Counted from the first letter of the stretch, positions 42,846 to 52,698 are shown. The stretch is DNA of 64,000 nucleotides from an uncultured Prevotella sp. (GCA_934203355.1 CAKPZC010000002.1:1-64000), one strand, 5' to 3'. Notes: generated by a model from the sequence alone, not told the origin. Numbers and translations are program-made.

Positions 42846-44306
42846 TCAATAAGCAAATAATATCTTCTTTCCATTTTTAATGTACACCTGTCCTTTGTGC
42901 GGATTTATCACTTTTCTGCCCATTAAATCATAAACACAATTCTTGGAATCATATTGTTCGGTGGTGACATTATGTATTGATGTTGGGAAATCATCCGTTT
43001 CTATAAAGTTGGTGAAGTAGTTCCATCCCCAAGCCTTGCGATATTTTTCGGCAGTTCCCACAGGTACATAGACGGGGATGTCATTAGGCGTACTCGGAGA
43101 ATCGTATCCCCCAAATGGAGTGTAGCCAATATTGAGAGTGCTCACCTCACATACTGGAGGTTCTGAAGCCATACAATAAATACGCTTTACACCTGTCAAA
43201 TAGGTACAACACTCCTCACCTAAGAAATTCAATGTTTCAGGAAAGACAAGTTGCCCAAAGGCATAACAACTCTGAAAGGCATCTTTTTCGATATTTTCAA
43301 GTTCAATCGGTAACTCAACATCGTTTAAACGCCAACAACTTTGAAAAGCTTCCTTGCCAATACTTTTTACTGATGACGGAATGTTTACATGGCTCAAATT
43401 TATGCAGCAGTCTGCAAAGTTATTGGGAATACGCTCTATTCCATCAGGCAGATGCATCTCCTTGAGTTCTTTGTTTAGTTGAAATGCGAAAATACCTAAG
43501 TTCTGACAAGAATTGGGAATACGCACTTCTTTCAACCTACAAGCGTAAAATGCAGCATCACCTATCTTTTCCAATCCTTCAGGAAGGTTGATAGATGATA
43601 TTTTTGCACGCCAGAATGCCGCTTCGCCAATTTCTTTTATGGTGGAAGGCAAAACGACTTTTCCTGTCAAGTTCGTACAATTCGCAAAAACGGCTCCGTC
43701 TAACTTCTCAAATCCTTCTGGGAAGACTAAAGGGTCTGTCTTCAGATTCTCACATTGCTCGAATGCAGAACCACCTATATACTGCAGTTCGGACGGAATG
43801 TTTACATCTTCAAGATTTACCACATACGAGAATGCCGCATCTTCGATTCTTTTGATTCCGTTTGGCAATATAATTCGCCTAAGGTGTATTAGGGTTATGT
43901 ATCCATCTTCTATATTCAATTGCTCTGAATGCCAAAAAGCATCTTCGGGGATGATGCCATTTTTAACTTCGGCATTTTCCATATTTATAACCGAAAGCTT
44001 TCCGTTAAAGGAAGCATCCCACAGTGTGTGGAAATCTACATCATCGACAGTTCCCCTAACGACTAAGGAGTCAACTTTATAGATGTTGTCCCCTAACAGT
44101 TTCGCCAAATCTCCTCCATGCGATGTTATGTCCATGCTATTAAAATCGCAATTACCATCTATAGCCTTAGGAGCTTTTGTTGAATATTTATAACTGTTTA
44201 TCTTTAACCTGCCGACAATATCTGCTTCTGTTTGCTGTCCATACGTAGACATTGTGAATGTGATAAAGAAGAGTAAAAATTGTAAAATCTTCAATACATT
44301 TTTCAT
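42846..44306 (-). CDS. BspA-like leucine-rich-repeat (LRR_5) surface protein
   Basis: A 486-residue exported protein: signal peptide (VLKILQFLLFFITFTMSTYGQQ), then about ten LRR_5 units with the pattern I..aAF..c..L..i.lP..l..IG (for example IKEIGEAAFWRAKISSINLP), and a C-terminal region with VYDLMGRKV and KGQVYIKNGKKI, like the last strands of T9SS or Por-type sorting domains. BspA proteins bind host matrix and are surface-exposed. The ATG at 44306 is used; a longer frame to 44447 has no sense as a signal peptide. Confidence 0.85.
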   Translation of the reverse strand: MKNVLKILQFLLFFITFTMSTYGQQTEADIVGRLKINSYKYSTKAPKAIDGNCDFNSMDITSHGGDLAKLLGDNIYKVDSLVVRGTVDDVDFHTLWDASFNGKLSVINMENAEVKNGIIPEDAFWHSEQLNIEDGYITLIHLRRIILPNGIKRIEDAAFSYVVNLEDVNIPSELQYIGGSAFEQCENLKTDPLVFPEGFEKLDGAVFANCTNLTGKVVLPSTIKEIGEAAFWRAKISSINLPEGLEKIGDAAFYACRLKEVRIPNSCQNLGIFAFQLNKELKEMHLPDGIERIPNNFADCCINLSHVNIPSSVKSIGKEAFQSCWRLNDVELPIELENIEKDAFQSCYAFGQLVFPETLNFLGEECCTYLTGVKRIYCMASEPPVCEVSTLNIGYTPFGGYDSPSTPNDIPVYVPVGTAEKYRKAWGWNYFTNFIETDDFPTSIHNVTTEQYDSKNCVYDLMGRKVINPHKGQVYIKNGKKILFAY

Positions 44307-44374
44307 ACCACCAAATGTTATAGTTAATACTATTGTTAATGAACACATTGAATCTATATTCGGGTTCACGCAGT

Positions 44375-44405
44375 CAAATTTACACCAAATCAGCAAAAAA
44401 ACAAC
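44375..44405 (-). promoter_or_regulatory. Likely promoter for the LRR protein gene
   Basis: Minus strand: GTTG, 19 bases, TAAATTTG, about 70 bases before the start at 44306. Confidence 0.5.
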
Positions 44406-44665
44406 TAACAAGCTATAAACATTTTGTTTTTTTAGACATTTTAACACATATTACAAACGTGTGCGTAAACAATATGTAGAACGTAATATTTCATTGCTAT
44501 TTGCATCGTTATGATATTATTTTTACGATTCTATTTATAGTACTCATAACTAAATCATAATAATTCGTAAAATGAAACCTTTGCCTAATTCTCACTATCG
44601 GCATTTCCATTTATTTTCTTTTACTATCATTTTTATAACATTTCCGAAACTTTTTATCCAAAATA

Positions 44666-44696
44666 TTTGCAAGATGAAATATTATTCGTAAATTTG
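44666..44696 (+). promoter_or_regulatory. Bacteroidetes-type promoter for the T9SS cargo gene
   Basis: TTTG, 19 bases, TAAATTTG; the leader to the ATG at 44817 is about 115 bases. The rest of the 44307-44816 gap is AT-rich with no convincing reading frame. Confidence 0.65.
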
Positions 44697-44816
44697 GCGC
44701 GGTTATAGAAGTATTGCCCATTTTGTTGCAGCACTAAACTGGGTAGATACTTCGACACCACCCTTTTGCTTGTAATAACATTGATTGACAGTGCTGCCTA
44801 AAACCCTAAATTATCT

Positions 44817-47297
44817 ATGAGGAATTTTAACTTGATTATCTCGGCAACGTTGTGTTCCCTCATGCTTTTCCCGACAGTGTCCTACGGACAGAAGACTCCT
44901 ATGGGCAAGTTTGCACGTGCAGCGATGAAGGCCATGCCAAAGTCTATCGACTACAACAGCATGACTACACGTGCCGACGATGAAATTCCCACCAAGACTG
45001 TTGTTGACCAGCATTTCGACAAATGGACAGCTGGCACTAATGACGAGCCCGACTCGGAGATGTTGGGAGGAAGCCAAAACAGTTATGCATTGCCCGAAGA
45101 CATGATGGGTATGCCAGGATGGACTGGCAATGAGGTTTATCAGGCAGGCAAGGCTTGTGCCATACGCATGTTTATGTCGGAGTATGGCGATCTCAGAGGT
45201 GGTTTTATCAGTACGCCCGAGATGGAGTTGAGTGGCGACGTGGTGCTAACATTCCGCGCACGCTGCCTAAAGGAAGGCGATAAAGGCATAATCCGTGTTG
45301 CACTATGCGACAACTACGAGGGCCCTGTTGATGACCGTGATTTTGAGATTACCGACGAGTGGCAGGAATTCACCTTTGCCACCGACCAAGCCACATTCAA
45401 TCCTAACAACATATTCCAGTTCTCGGCAGAGGAAGTCGACCTCTTGATTGACGACGTAGTGGTGACACGCAAGGCCAACAAGATAGCAGCACCCGAGGTG
45501 CTAACTCCAATCAACAACTCAACGACATCGTTCACTGCACGCTGGAATCCTACAACGTCGGCAAGCTCCTATCTGTTGCATGTCTACCGCAAGGAGATGC
45601 CCGAAAACAGTGTTGAACCTGGCACTCTGTCTGAGAATTTCGACGGAATAAACATCAACGACGACGGAACGACTATCAATCAGACCAATCCTAACTATCC
45701 CGAAGGATGGACTATCAATCTCTCATCGAAAGGCACTCAGGATGTCTACACATCTGAAGGCAATTACAGCTCTGCTCCGTTGGCACTGTGTCTTGATGCC
45801 GAGGGCGACGAGATTATTTCGCCCGAGACACCTGCTCCAATCACGTCGTTGTCGTTCTGGGTTAAGCCAAGCTCAATGGAGAATGAGACCGACTATATCT
45901 TCTCATTGGTTCAGGTGTCGGTATATAGCGAGAAGTATGGATGGACTCCTATCGCCAATATGCCCAACTACTATATGCAGGCTGACGGTGGACAATACTC
46001 GTTCACATCCGAACAGATTGGCGAAGGAGTGACAAGAGTGAAGTTCTACTTCATACAAAAGAACTCGGTAAACTTTGCCATCGACGATGTGAAGATCGAT
46101 TATGCCACACAGCGTGTGCCTGTGACGCAACTCGAAAAGGAGTTGACAGAGACAAGCTACACTATGGACATCGAACCCAACTATGAGTATTTCTATAATG
46201 TAAGAGCCAAGAATGGCAGCATTGTGTCGAAACCAACGCCCGACATGTGGGTTGACGGAATTCTTGGAGTGAAGGTGGAGGCTAAGGAAGCAACCAATGT
46301 TTCTGAAACTTCATTTACTGCCAACTGGACTGAGCTATATAATGCCGATAAATACAAGCTCAATGTGATGAAGGTGCTTGAGGCTAAAGAAGACATGGAG
46401 AACGTTGTGGTGTTGAGCGAAGACTTCAACGCCATTGGCCAGGGCACTGTAGACAATCCCTACAATCCCTACACCTATGTATTCAACCTCGCTGAAAACG
46501 GCTATACTTCAACTGAATGGCTGTTGCAGTTGCCTTATCTTGCCGACGGAATGGCTGGAGCACAACAGCCCAACGTATGGATGGGATTGGCAGGACTGGT
46601 TACATCACCACGACTCGACCTCACTTGCGATGGCGGAGCTTTCGACGTTGACGTGAAGGCATACAACACATTTGCTGGCGACACTCTGTTTGTGATGCTT
46701 ATGAAGGACTACACTGACAATGTAGCAACCGATAGCCGCATCATGCCACTGAAGTTGGACGGCACTGGCATGACATCTGCCACCATTCACTTTGAAGCTA
46801 CCGACGACAAGAACTTGCGCGAAAACGTGATTCTCGCCTTTATGAGTATGTATGGACAGCCCTACTTCATCGACGAGGTTACTATCCGCCAAAATGTGCG
46901 CAAGGGTGAGACTCTTGTAGCTCCTTACTCCGTACTGTATCCTAACGCGAGTGGCTATGAGGTGAGCGGTCTCGACTCTAAGTTTAAATATGCCTACGAT
47001 GTGACAGCAATGAGAACTAAGGACTTCACCAACTATGTTTCCGACCCTTCCGACCGCATATACGTGAAGGATCCCGCAACAACGGTTGGCAAATTGCTTA
47101 CCGACGGCAAGGCGTTGAACGTGAAAGTTGAGCGTGGCAACATAACTGTTGACACCGAACACAATGCTGTCTATGTATACGATATGCAAGGCAAAAAGGT
47201 GGCTAATGCCGCAAGAGGAAAGCATGTTATCAACCTGACACCGGGCGTTTATCTTGTTAAAGCAGGCGAGAAAACAGCAAAGGTTGTTGTGCCGTAA
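44817..47297 (+). CDS. Secreted multidomain protein with fibronectin-like modules and T9SS-type C-terminal domain
   Basis: An 826-residue exported protein. Signal peptide LIISATLCSLMLFPTVSYGQ; a jelly-roll-like module; a fibronectin III-like segment (NNSTTSFTARWNPTTSASSYLLHVYR); a second jelly-roll module with PEGWTINLSSKGTQ, VSVYSEKYGW and NFAIDDVKIDY (cleaved-adhesin / choice-of-anchor J like); another FN3-like segment; and a C-terminal domain ending VYVYDMQGKKVANAARGKHVI and PGVYLVKAGEKTAKVVV, the type A sorting signature of type IX secretion. It is probably surface-attached; ligand unknown. Confidence 0.85.
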   Translation: MRNFNLIISATLCSLMLFPTVSYGQKTPMGKFARAAMKAMPKSIDYNSMTTRADDEIPTKTVVDQHFDKWTAGTNDEPDSEMLGGSQNSYALPEDMMGMPGWTGNEVYQAGKACAIRMFMSEYGDLRGGFISTPEMELSGDVVLTFRARCLKEGDKGIIRVALCDNYEGPVDDRDFEITDEWQEFTFATDQATFNPNNIFQFSAEEVDLLIDDVVVTRKANKIAAPEVLTPINNSTTSFTARWNPTTSASSYLLHVYRKEMPENSVEPGTLSENFDGININDDGTTINQTNPNYPEGWTINLSSKGTQDVYTSEGNYSSAPLALCLDAEGDEIISPETPAPITSLSFWVKPSSMENETDYIFSLVQVSVYSEKYGWTPIANMPNYYMQADGGQYSFTSEQIGEGVTRVKFYFIQKNSVNFAIDDVKIDYATQRVPVTQLEKELTETSYTMDIEPNYEYFYNVRAKNGSIVSKPTPDMWVDGILGVKVEAKEATNVSETSFTANWTELYNADKYKLNVMKVLEAKEDMENVVVLSEDFNAIGQGTVDNPYNPYTYVFNLAENGYTSTEWLLQLPYLADGMAGAQQPNVWMGLAGLVTSPRLDLTCDGGAFDVDVKAYNTFAGDTLFVMLMKDYTDNVATDSRIMPLKLDGTGMTSATIHFEATDDKNLRENVILAFMSMYGQPYFIDEVTIRQNVRKGETLVAPYSVLYPNASGYEVSGLDSKFKYAYDVTAMRTKDFTNYVSDPSDRIYVKDPATTVGKLLTDGKALNVKVERGNITVDTEHNAVYVYDMQGKKVANAARGKHVINLTPGVYLVKAGEKTAKVVVP

Positions 47298-47346
47298 AAC
47301 CAGACTGATTTGATATGTAACAGTTTAGGAATTATCTATATAAAGT

Positions 47347-47392
47347 AGTAGGAGGATGTGCAATTTTTGGCACACCCTCCTATTTCTTTATT
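47347..47392 (+). terminator. Rho-independent terminator after the T9SS cargo gene
   Basis: TAGGAGGATGTGCAA and its complement ...GGCACACCCTCCTA form the stem; ATTTCTTT follows. Confidence 0.75.
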
Positions 47393-47593
47393 GCAAGTAA
47401 TACACAAAAAAAAGTTTTGCTTAAAAAATGTGACATAAGTGACATAAACCGTACAAACGACTGACATTCAATAAATTAACGGATGGTAGATACATGTCAG
47501 ATATAAGAATATTTCAGCCTATGTGCCAGCCTAAAAATTAGACTCATGGTGTCAATATCGAAAAATATACATTATATGAATCCCAAAAAGATT

Positions 47594-47694
47594 GTTACCA
47601 GAACCTGAAACAAGTGATACCAGAACCTAAAACAAATGATACCAGAACCAAAAACGAGTGATACCAGAACCTGAAACGAGTAATACCAGAACCA
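47594..47694. repeat. 22-bp tandem repeat, about 4.6 copies
   Basis: Units such as GATACCAGAACCTGAAACGA then GT, at positions 47594, 47616, 47638, 47660 and a partial one at 47682. Copies differ by one to three bases. Located in an intergenic region. Confidence 0.85.
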
Positions 47695-48108
47695 TCTGCA
47701 AAGACTCTCAAATCAGCCCCAATCGTTCCGATGGTTGCTTGCGAACCTTTGTTACGAGCGTATGAACGCAATAGCAATCTTGTAGTAGTTGCGATTAATT
47801 TCATCTACTCGCGAAACATCTTTCTTTATGACAGCATTCAGTTTCCTCTGTTGGCTGTATTTCGTTTCATAATTAGGAAATCTTAGGAGAATAATTTTTC
47901 TGCTAACACCCAAGTTTACTCATACTATATGGGCCCTTCGCCATATTTTATGTCTTTTTACGTTACTTTTTTTATGTTTTTACGTCTTTTTACGGTAGCC
48001 AAAATTTTGGGGAAACAAAGAAAATGAGTAAGTTTATAAGCAAATTTGTTCTGAATAACTAAAACCTTGATGCTTAATCGACAAAATAATAAAAATTTAT
48101 ATATGTAT

Positions 48109-50568
48109 ATGAATCATTTTACCAATCCATTCCAATGGTCGCACACCGACCATTCTTTGTTGGGCAGAGCCATGAGCCGAAAGTTCGCTCTGTTCCCATT
48201 GATGTTGCTCATGTTGTTGCTTCTGCCTACACGTATGGTGGCGGAGACGGCAGCTTCCAGTTCTAAGTATATAGCAACGTATGATTCCTCCACCGAGACC
48301 TTGACTTTCAGGAAAAATGTGGATGAAAGCCTTCCAAGCAATAGTGTTTGGGTGGAGGATAAGGAAACGTTGTATGACATGGCAAAAGAATTGGGATTGG
48401 AAGATTACTCAATAAAGCATGTTACATTCGATGAGAGTTTCAAAACATTCACTCCGACATCGTTGAGCTATTTCTTTACATATAATCTGGAAACAATTAC
48501 AGGTCTGGAAAATTTGAATACAAAAAATGTGACGAATATGCAAGGAATGTTCCAGGGCTGCTTAAAACTCAAAGAACTCGATGTCACTCATTTCAATACA
48601 GCGAATGTGACGAATATGATTGGTATGTTCCGTAACTGCGAAGCTCTCACCTCGCTCGATGTCACTAACTTCAATACAGCGAATGTGACGAAAATGAGCG
48701 ATATGTTCAGTTACTGTCAAGCTCTCACCTCGCTTGACGTCACTAACTTCAATACTGAAAATGTCACCGAGATGGGTGGCATGTTCAATGGCTGCTATAA
48801 TCTTTCCTCTCTCGACGTCACTAATTTTAATACAGTGAAAGTGACGAATATGAACTATATGTTCTGGCACTGCTATAAACTTTCCTCTCTCGACGTCACT
48901 AAATTCAATACAGGGAAGGTGACGAATATGAGAGGAATGTTCTCTGACTGCAAAGCTCTCACCTCACTCGACCTCACATACTTCAATACTGAGAATGTGA
49001 CGAAAATGGAATATATGTTTTCAGATTGCTTGGAGCTCACTGCCATTTTCGCCAGCAATAAGTTTGTAACACATCAGGTATCTACAAGTAACGACATGTT
49101 CAGCAATTGTAAAAAGCTCAAAGGTGACAAAGAATGGACAGAAGACAATGCTACCGACAAAACCTATGCCACAATAAATGGCGGTTATTTCACTAGAAAT
49201 AATGCATACCCTTGTGTGAAATATGCTGACGGAACACTGACCTTCTATTACAAAAACAATAAGACTTTGGGCGAAAATGAGTATGAACTCAATAGTGACA
49301 AAAAAGCCCCTGAATGGTTAACTTACAAAGATAATATTACCAATGTTGTGTTCGATGCTTCGTTTGCTAAGGCAAGACCAATGAGTTGCTATCAGTGGTT
49401 CTATGAATGCAAAAAACTGAAGCAAATAGAAGGCATAGAGTATCTTAACACTGAGGAAGTGACGAATATGGAAGGAATGTTCACAAACTGCCAAGCTCTC
49501 ACCTCGCTGGATGTCACTAATTTCAATACAGAGAAGGTTACGACAATGAAAAACATGTTCGCAAACTGCCAAGCTCTCACCTCGCTGGATCTCACTAATT
49601 TCAACACAGCGATAGTGGAGGCTATGTTCACTATGTTCTATGACTGCTCAGCTCTTACAACCATCTACGCCAGTGATAAGTTTGTAATAACCAAAGATAT
49701 TTGGGATGCTGTCATGTTCTATGGATGTACAAAACTTAAAGGTGCTATAGAATATGATGAGAAGAAGATAGAGCGAGACTACGCCAACTACAAGACTGGT
49801 TACTTCACCAAGCTGGTAGGCAAGAATGGCGATGAGAAGATAGGAGCAGTGGGAAAAACTCTTACTGCGGATAATCTCACTCTTGCCGATGATAAGGATT
49901 TCGTAGCTTACGAGCCATTCGCAGCCAAGGCTGCGTCTTATAGCCGCACTATTAAGACTGGCACTACCTGGGGAACTCTCTGCTTGCCTTTCGAGGTATC
50001 GCTCGCAGAACAGAACTTCCGTGCATTCAAGCTCCTTTCGGCTAACGAGGCAACTAATACTGTAGAACTCGAAGAGGTTAATACAAGTATCGAAGCTGGT
50101 ACTCCTGTCATTATAAAGATGAACGATGGAGCAAAATCGCTTAGCTTCTCTGTAGACAACAAGGAGATTGCAAATAACGTAAAGACCGCAGCAACTGCTG
50201 ACGGCAACTATCAACTTCAGGGTCTCTATGCACAAAAGGAGTTCAGCAAGGATGTTGACAACAACTGCTACATCGTGAAGGGCGACAAGCTGATGAACCC
50301 TGCCAAGCTGTTGAATAATACTAATGTAACAAAGGTGGCAAGCAATCCATTCCGTGCTTACATGGTAGACAATACTTCGTCTGCTGATGGCGCCAAGATG
50401 TTCTGCATCGGCTTAAGTGGCAACTCTACAGCCATCGACACCCTCAACACCATCGCCAACGACAAGGCTGAATACTTCGACCTGCAAGGCAAGCGCCTCA
50501 ACGAGCCTCAAAAGGGCATCAACATCGTGAAGCGTGGCAACAAGACAATGAAAGTTATAATCAAATAA
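48109..50568 (+). CDS. DUF285-repeat (26-residue repeat) surface protein with C-terminal sorting-like domain
   Basis: About 819 residues. After a basic N-terminus, a hydrophobic signal (FALFPLMLLMLLLLPTRMVA) leads to two arrays of the 26-residue bacterial surface repeat: seven units (about residues 130-315) and three more (about 440-520), each like TSLDVTNFNTENVTxMxxMF and a C. A beta region follows, then a tail YFDLQGKRLNEPQKGINIVK resembling T9SS/Por-type ends. Starts at 48070, 48103 or 48109 are all possible; the one nearest the conserved LLGRAMSRKFALFPL segment is taken. Likely surface-exposed; the family occurs in many Prevotella and Firmicutes. Confidence 0.88.
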   Translation: MNHFTNPFQWSHTDHSLLGRAMSRKFALFPLMLLMLLLLPTRMVAETAASSSKYIATYDSSTETLTFRKNVDESLPSNSVWVEDKETLYDMAKELGLEDYSIKHVTFDESFKTFTPTSLSYFFTYNLETITGLENLNTKNVTNMQGMFQGCLKLKELDVTHFNTANVTNMIGMFRNCEALTSLDVTNFNTANVTKMSDMFSYCQALTSLDVTNFNTENVTEMGGMFNGCYNLSSLDVTNFNTVKVTNMNYMFWHCYKLSSLDVTKFNTGKVTNMRGMFSDCKALTSLDLTYFNTENVTKMEYMFSDCLELTAIFASNKFVTHQVSTSNDMFSNCKKLKGDKEWTEDNATDKTYATINGGYFTRNNAYPCVKYADGTLTFYYKNNKTLGENEYELNSDKKAPEWLTYKDNITNVVFDASFAKARPMSCYQWFYECKKLKQIEGIEYLNTEEVTNMEGMFTNCQALTSLDVTNFNTEKVTTMKNMFANCQALTSLDLTNFNTAIVEAMFTMFYDCSALTTIYASDKFVITKDIWDAVMFYGCTKLKGAIEYDEKKIERDYANYKTGYFTKLVGKNGDEKIGAVGKTLTADNLTLADDKDFVAYEPFAAKAASYSRTIKTGTTWGTLCLPFEVSLAEQNFRAFKLLSANEATNTVELEEVNTSIEAGTPVIIKMNDGAKSLSFSVDNKEIANNVKTAATADGNYQLQGLYAQKEFSKDVDNNCYIVKGDKLMNPAKLLNNTNVTKVASNPFRAYMVDNTSSADGAKMFCIGLSGNSTAIDTLNTIANDKAEYFDLQGKRLNEPQKGINIVKRGNKTMKVIIK
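48475..49025 (+). repeat. 78-bp coding repeats of the DUF285 protein, first array
   Basis: Seven units of 78 bp, each coding for one 26-residue repeat. Stretches such as CTCACCTCGCT and GTCACTAACTTCAATAC recur nearly unchanged. Three more units lie at about 49437-49660. Confidence 0.75.
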
Positions 50569-50582
50569 ACACTTTGAAAACT

Positions 50583-50735
50583 ATGAAAAAGAAAGAATAC
50601 AAAAAGCCCGAAATGAAGATCTTCCAAATGGAGACACAGGCTATACTCGCTGGATCTTATATCAGGAAGGCAACAGAAGAGGATTACAGAAATTTAGACG
50701 AGTATATAGAAGAAGGCTGCATCTATGCAGACTAA
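50583..50735 (+). CDS. 50-residue peptide downstream of the DUF285 protein
   Basis: A 50-codon frame 14 bases after the surface protein stop: starts MKKKEYKKPEMKIFQMETQ, then AILAGSYIRKATEEDY, ends YIEEGCIYAD. The plan (basic N-terminus, YxKPEM core, hydrophobic residues, LAGS, then a variable acidic tail) matches many small unannotated Bacteroidales peptides, some of which resemble leader peptides of processed products, with a break after the A/G-S. No maturation enzyme is nearby. An inverted repeat (GGATATGG / CCATATCC) follows at 50742-50767. Confidence 0.65.
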   Translation: MKKKEYKKPEMKIFQMETQAILAGSYIRKATEEDYRNLDEYIEEGCIYAD

Positions 50736-50847
50736 ATGTAGGAGGATATGGCATCCCTACCATATCCTCTCTGCCATAATTGTCAAGCTGATTTAGTGGA
50801 GGGAGTCAAAACTCCTACTGTTTCCTCAGTTGGCTGTATTCTGTTTT

Positions 50848-52422
50848 TTACACTTCCTTCCAATCAACCAATCCCTTTCCCATATCATCCAGTTCTATGG
50901 CAAGGGCTATCACCTTTCGCTTGTCTGCCTTGAAAGGTTCGGCATATTGTTTGGCTCTCATCTGTTCTGTGGCAGCATCTATGCCACCGTTATTGCTGAG
51001 CTTTAGTTCGAGAACATAAACGAAGTTGGTGGTTTCTACCACCATATCTATCCTACCCGTAGCTATCATCTTTTCTACTTCTACACGGCAACCTATGGCA
51101 TTGAATATGGTGCTCATAATCAAGCGGTAGCGCTCCTCCATATCCATGCTGGCAAGCTTCTTGTTGCTATAAGGCACATCCGCAATAAGGGCTTTAAGGC
51201 ATTTCATGGCTTCGGGCAGATTACCAAGCTTTAGGGAATACAACAACATATTCTGGGTTGATATTACTTGTGCATTCGATTGCAATGTCAAGGCTGGCAA
51301 TACAATCTTATATAGAGCCTTTCGAACTTCATAGTTTGGAATGCCAAGCAAATAAATCCCTTCGATATACCCCTTTATCGTAAGATAGCCCGACTGATAG
51401 AGAAATAGTTCCGCTCCGCCACCGGTAACATCAGAAGTCTCTATGGTGTCGCTGTCTATCGGACAATTATCAAAATCTTTCAACCTTATTTCTATATCAT
51501 CCACAAACTTTGGAAGCAAGGAGGTTGCGCCCGACGAAGCCCAGTAGTTCTTCAGTTTGGAATCAGCGAGGGCATTGATAAGACTGAACGGATTGAATAT
51601 ATCCACCATATTCTCATAACAGAAATGATAGCCGTCGTAATAGGCTGTCAACTGTTCAACGGCTTCATCGATAGTCCATCCATTTTTTGATGCCAATCTG
51701 CTGATTTCGGGTTTGAAATCTCGGAGCACTTCTTCCTTCGTTATACCGCAGATGGCTGCATACTCAGGGTCAAAACTGATGTTGCTCAGATTATTTAGCA
51801 CTGAGAAGAGAGAGATTTGCGTAAACTTGGTGATGCCAGTGATAAAGACAAACTTCTCGTATTTATCCTGAGATTTCAAGACGGCAAACACTTCTCTGTA
51901 TATGGAGGTACACGCTTCATGGTGAGGAGTCTTCCAGGAATGCTGCAATGGCGAGTCGTATTCGTCGATGAGAATAGCAACCTGCAAACCGGTTTTGTTG
52001 TAAGCTGCCTCAATGATATTCTTGAATCTTACGGCAAAAGAACTATCCTGGCGCACTACAACTTCATACTCCGTCTCAAGAGTATGAAAGGCATCATCCA
52101 AATAGCTTCTTACACTTTCCAGCTCAGCCCCCGCCTGACTCATATCCAGCCTTATAACAGGACGCTTCACCCATTCCGTCTCCAGCTGCATTATCTTCAA
52201 TCCTTCGAACAGTTCCTTCTTTCCCAAGAAGTATGATTCGAGTGTGTCGACCAGCACTGACTTGCCAAATCGGCGTGGGCGGCTTAGGTAATTATACTTT
52301 TTCCCCCTGTTGGCAAGTTGCCAGATAATATCTGTCTTGTCAACATACAGGCATCCTTGCTTTCTGATTTCCTCAAAAGACTGGATGCCTACGGGCAATT
52401 TTCTATCGTTTGTCTCTACCAT
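50848..52422 (-). CDS. AAA-ATPase-like / PD-(D/E)XK nuclease family protein (complete)
   Basis: A 524-residue protein. N-terminal AAA-ATPase-like domain with GIQSFEEIRKQGCLYVDKTD and the P-loop-like SRPRRFGKSVLVDTLESYF, ILIDEYDSPLQ as Walker B, and ITKFTQISLFSVLNNL; C-terminal PD-(D/E)XK (DUF1703) domain with GRIDMVVETTNFVYVLELKL (D and E-x-K). Same family as the fragment at 1-465. Common in Bacteroidales, often in many copies; the role is unknown. Confidence 0.87.
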   Translation of the reverse strand: MVETNDRKLPVGIQSFEEIRKQGCLYVDKTDIIWQLANRGKKYNYLSRPRRFGKSVLVDTLESYFLGKKELFEGLKIMQLETEWVKRPVIRLDMSQAGAELESVRSYLDDAFHTLETEYEVVVRQDSSFAVRFKNIIEAAYNKTGLQVAILIDEYDSPLQHSWKTPHHEACTSIYREVFAVLKSQDKYEKFVFITGITKFTQISLFSVLNNLSNISFDPEYAAICGITKEEVLRDFKPEISRLASKNGWTIDEAVEQLTAYYDGYHFCYENMVDIFNPFSLINALADSKLKNYWASSGATSLLPKFVDDIEIRLKDFDNCPIDSDTIETSDVTGGGAELFLYQSGYLTIKGYIEGIYLLGIPNYEVRKALYKIVLPALTLQSNAQVISTQNMLLYSLKLGNLPEAMKCLKALIADVPYSNKKLASMDMEERYRLIMSTIFNAIGCRVEVEKMIATGRIDMVVETTNFVYVLELKLSNNGGIDAATEQMRAKQYAEPFKADKRKVIALAIELDDMGKGLVDWKEV

Positions 52423-52636
52423 AATTCCTTTGCTTTAGTTTTCAAGTGCTAATTTACGATTATTTCCTCAAACCGCCATGTCTTTATCTGCTTTTCTATA
52501 TATAGATGTGTTCCTTCACCATCTTTTACCTTCTTGATCTTCTGTATCCATGAATCCGTTCCTGCAATTCAGTTGCTTATATTCAGAAAAGCAAGACATG
52601 TCGGCTGTAGATATAATACCGTAGAATACGACCAAC

Positions 52637-52674
52637 GGCTGCTATTTCTATATCATTCAATAGAAATAGCAGCC
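52637..52674 (-). terminator. Perfect 15-bp hairpin after the transglutaminase gene
   Basis: GGCTGCTATTTCTAT and its exact complement enclose an 8-base loop, 25 bases beyond the stop of the gene at 52699. No T-run follows, so it may be an RNA-stabilising or processing element instead. Confidence 0.6.
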
Positions 52675-52698
52675 GAAGCATCATTTAGCAATAGGGCT

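Larger units (their letters stand above)
47298..48108. other. Long intergenic region with terminator, tandem repeat and T-rich tracts
   Basis: After the terminator comes the 22-bp repeat at 47594-47694, then T-rich stretches with repeated TCTTTTTACG (about 47951-47997), and a possible promoter at 48005-48036 (TTTTG, 19 bases, TAAGTTTA). A 69-codon minus frame (47595-47804) runs through the repeat and is not supported as a gene. Confidence 0.6.

Noticed and set aside
44572..44691. 39-codon plus-strand frame (starts MKPLPNSHYRHF) in the gap before the T9SS cargo gene
   Set aside because: AT-rich, no ribosome site, overlaps the predicted promoter of the next gene.
47595..47804. 69-codon minus-strand frame (starts MKLIATTTRLLLRSYARNKG)
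   Set aside because: Half of it is the translated 22-bp repeat, no ribosome site or family is visible, and the other half is in a non-coding gap.
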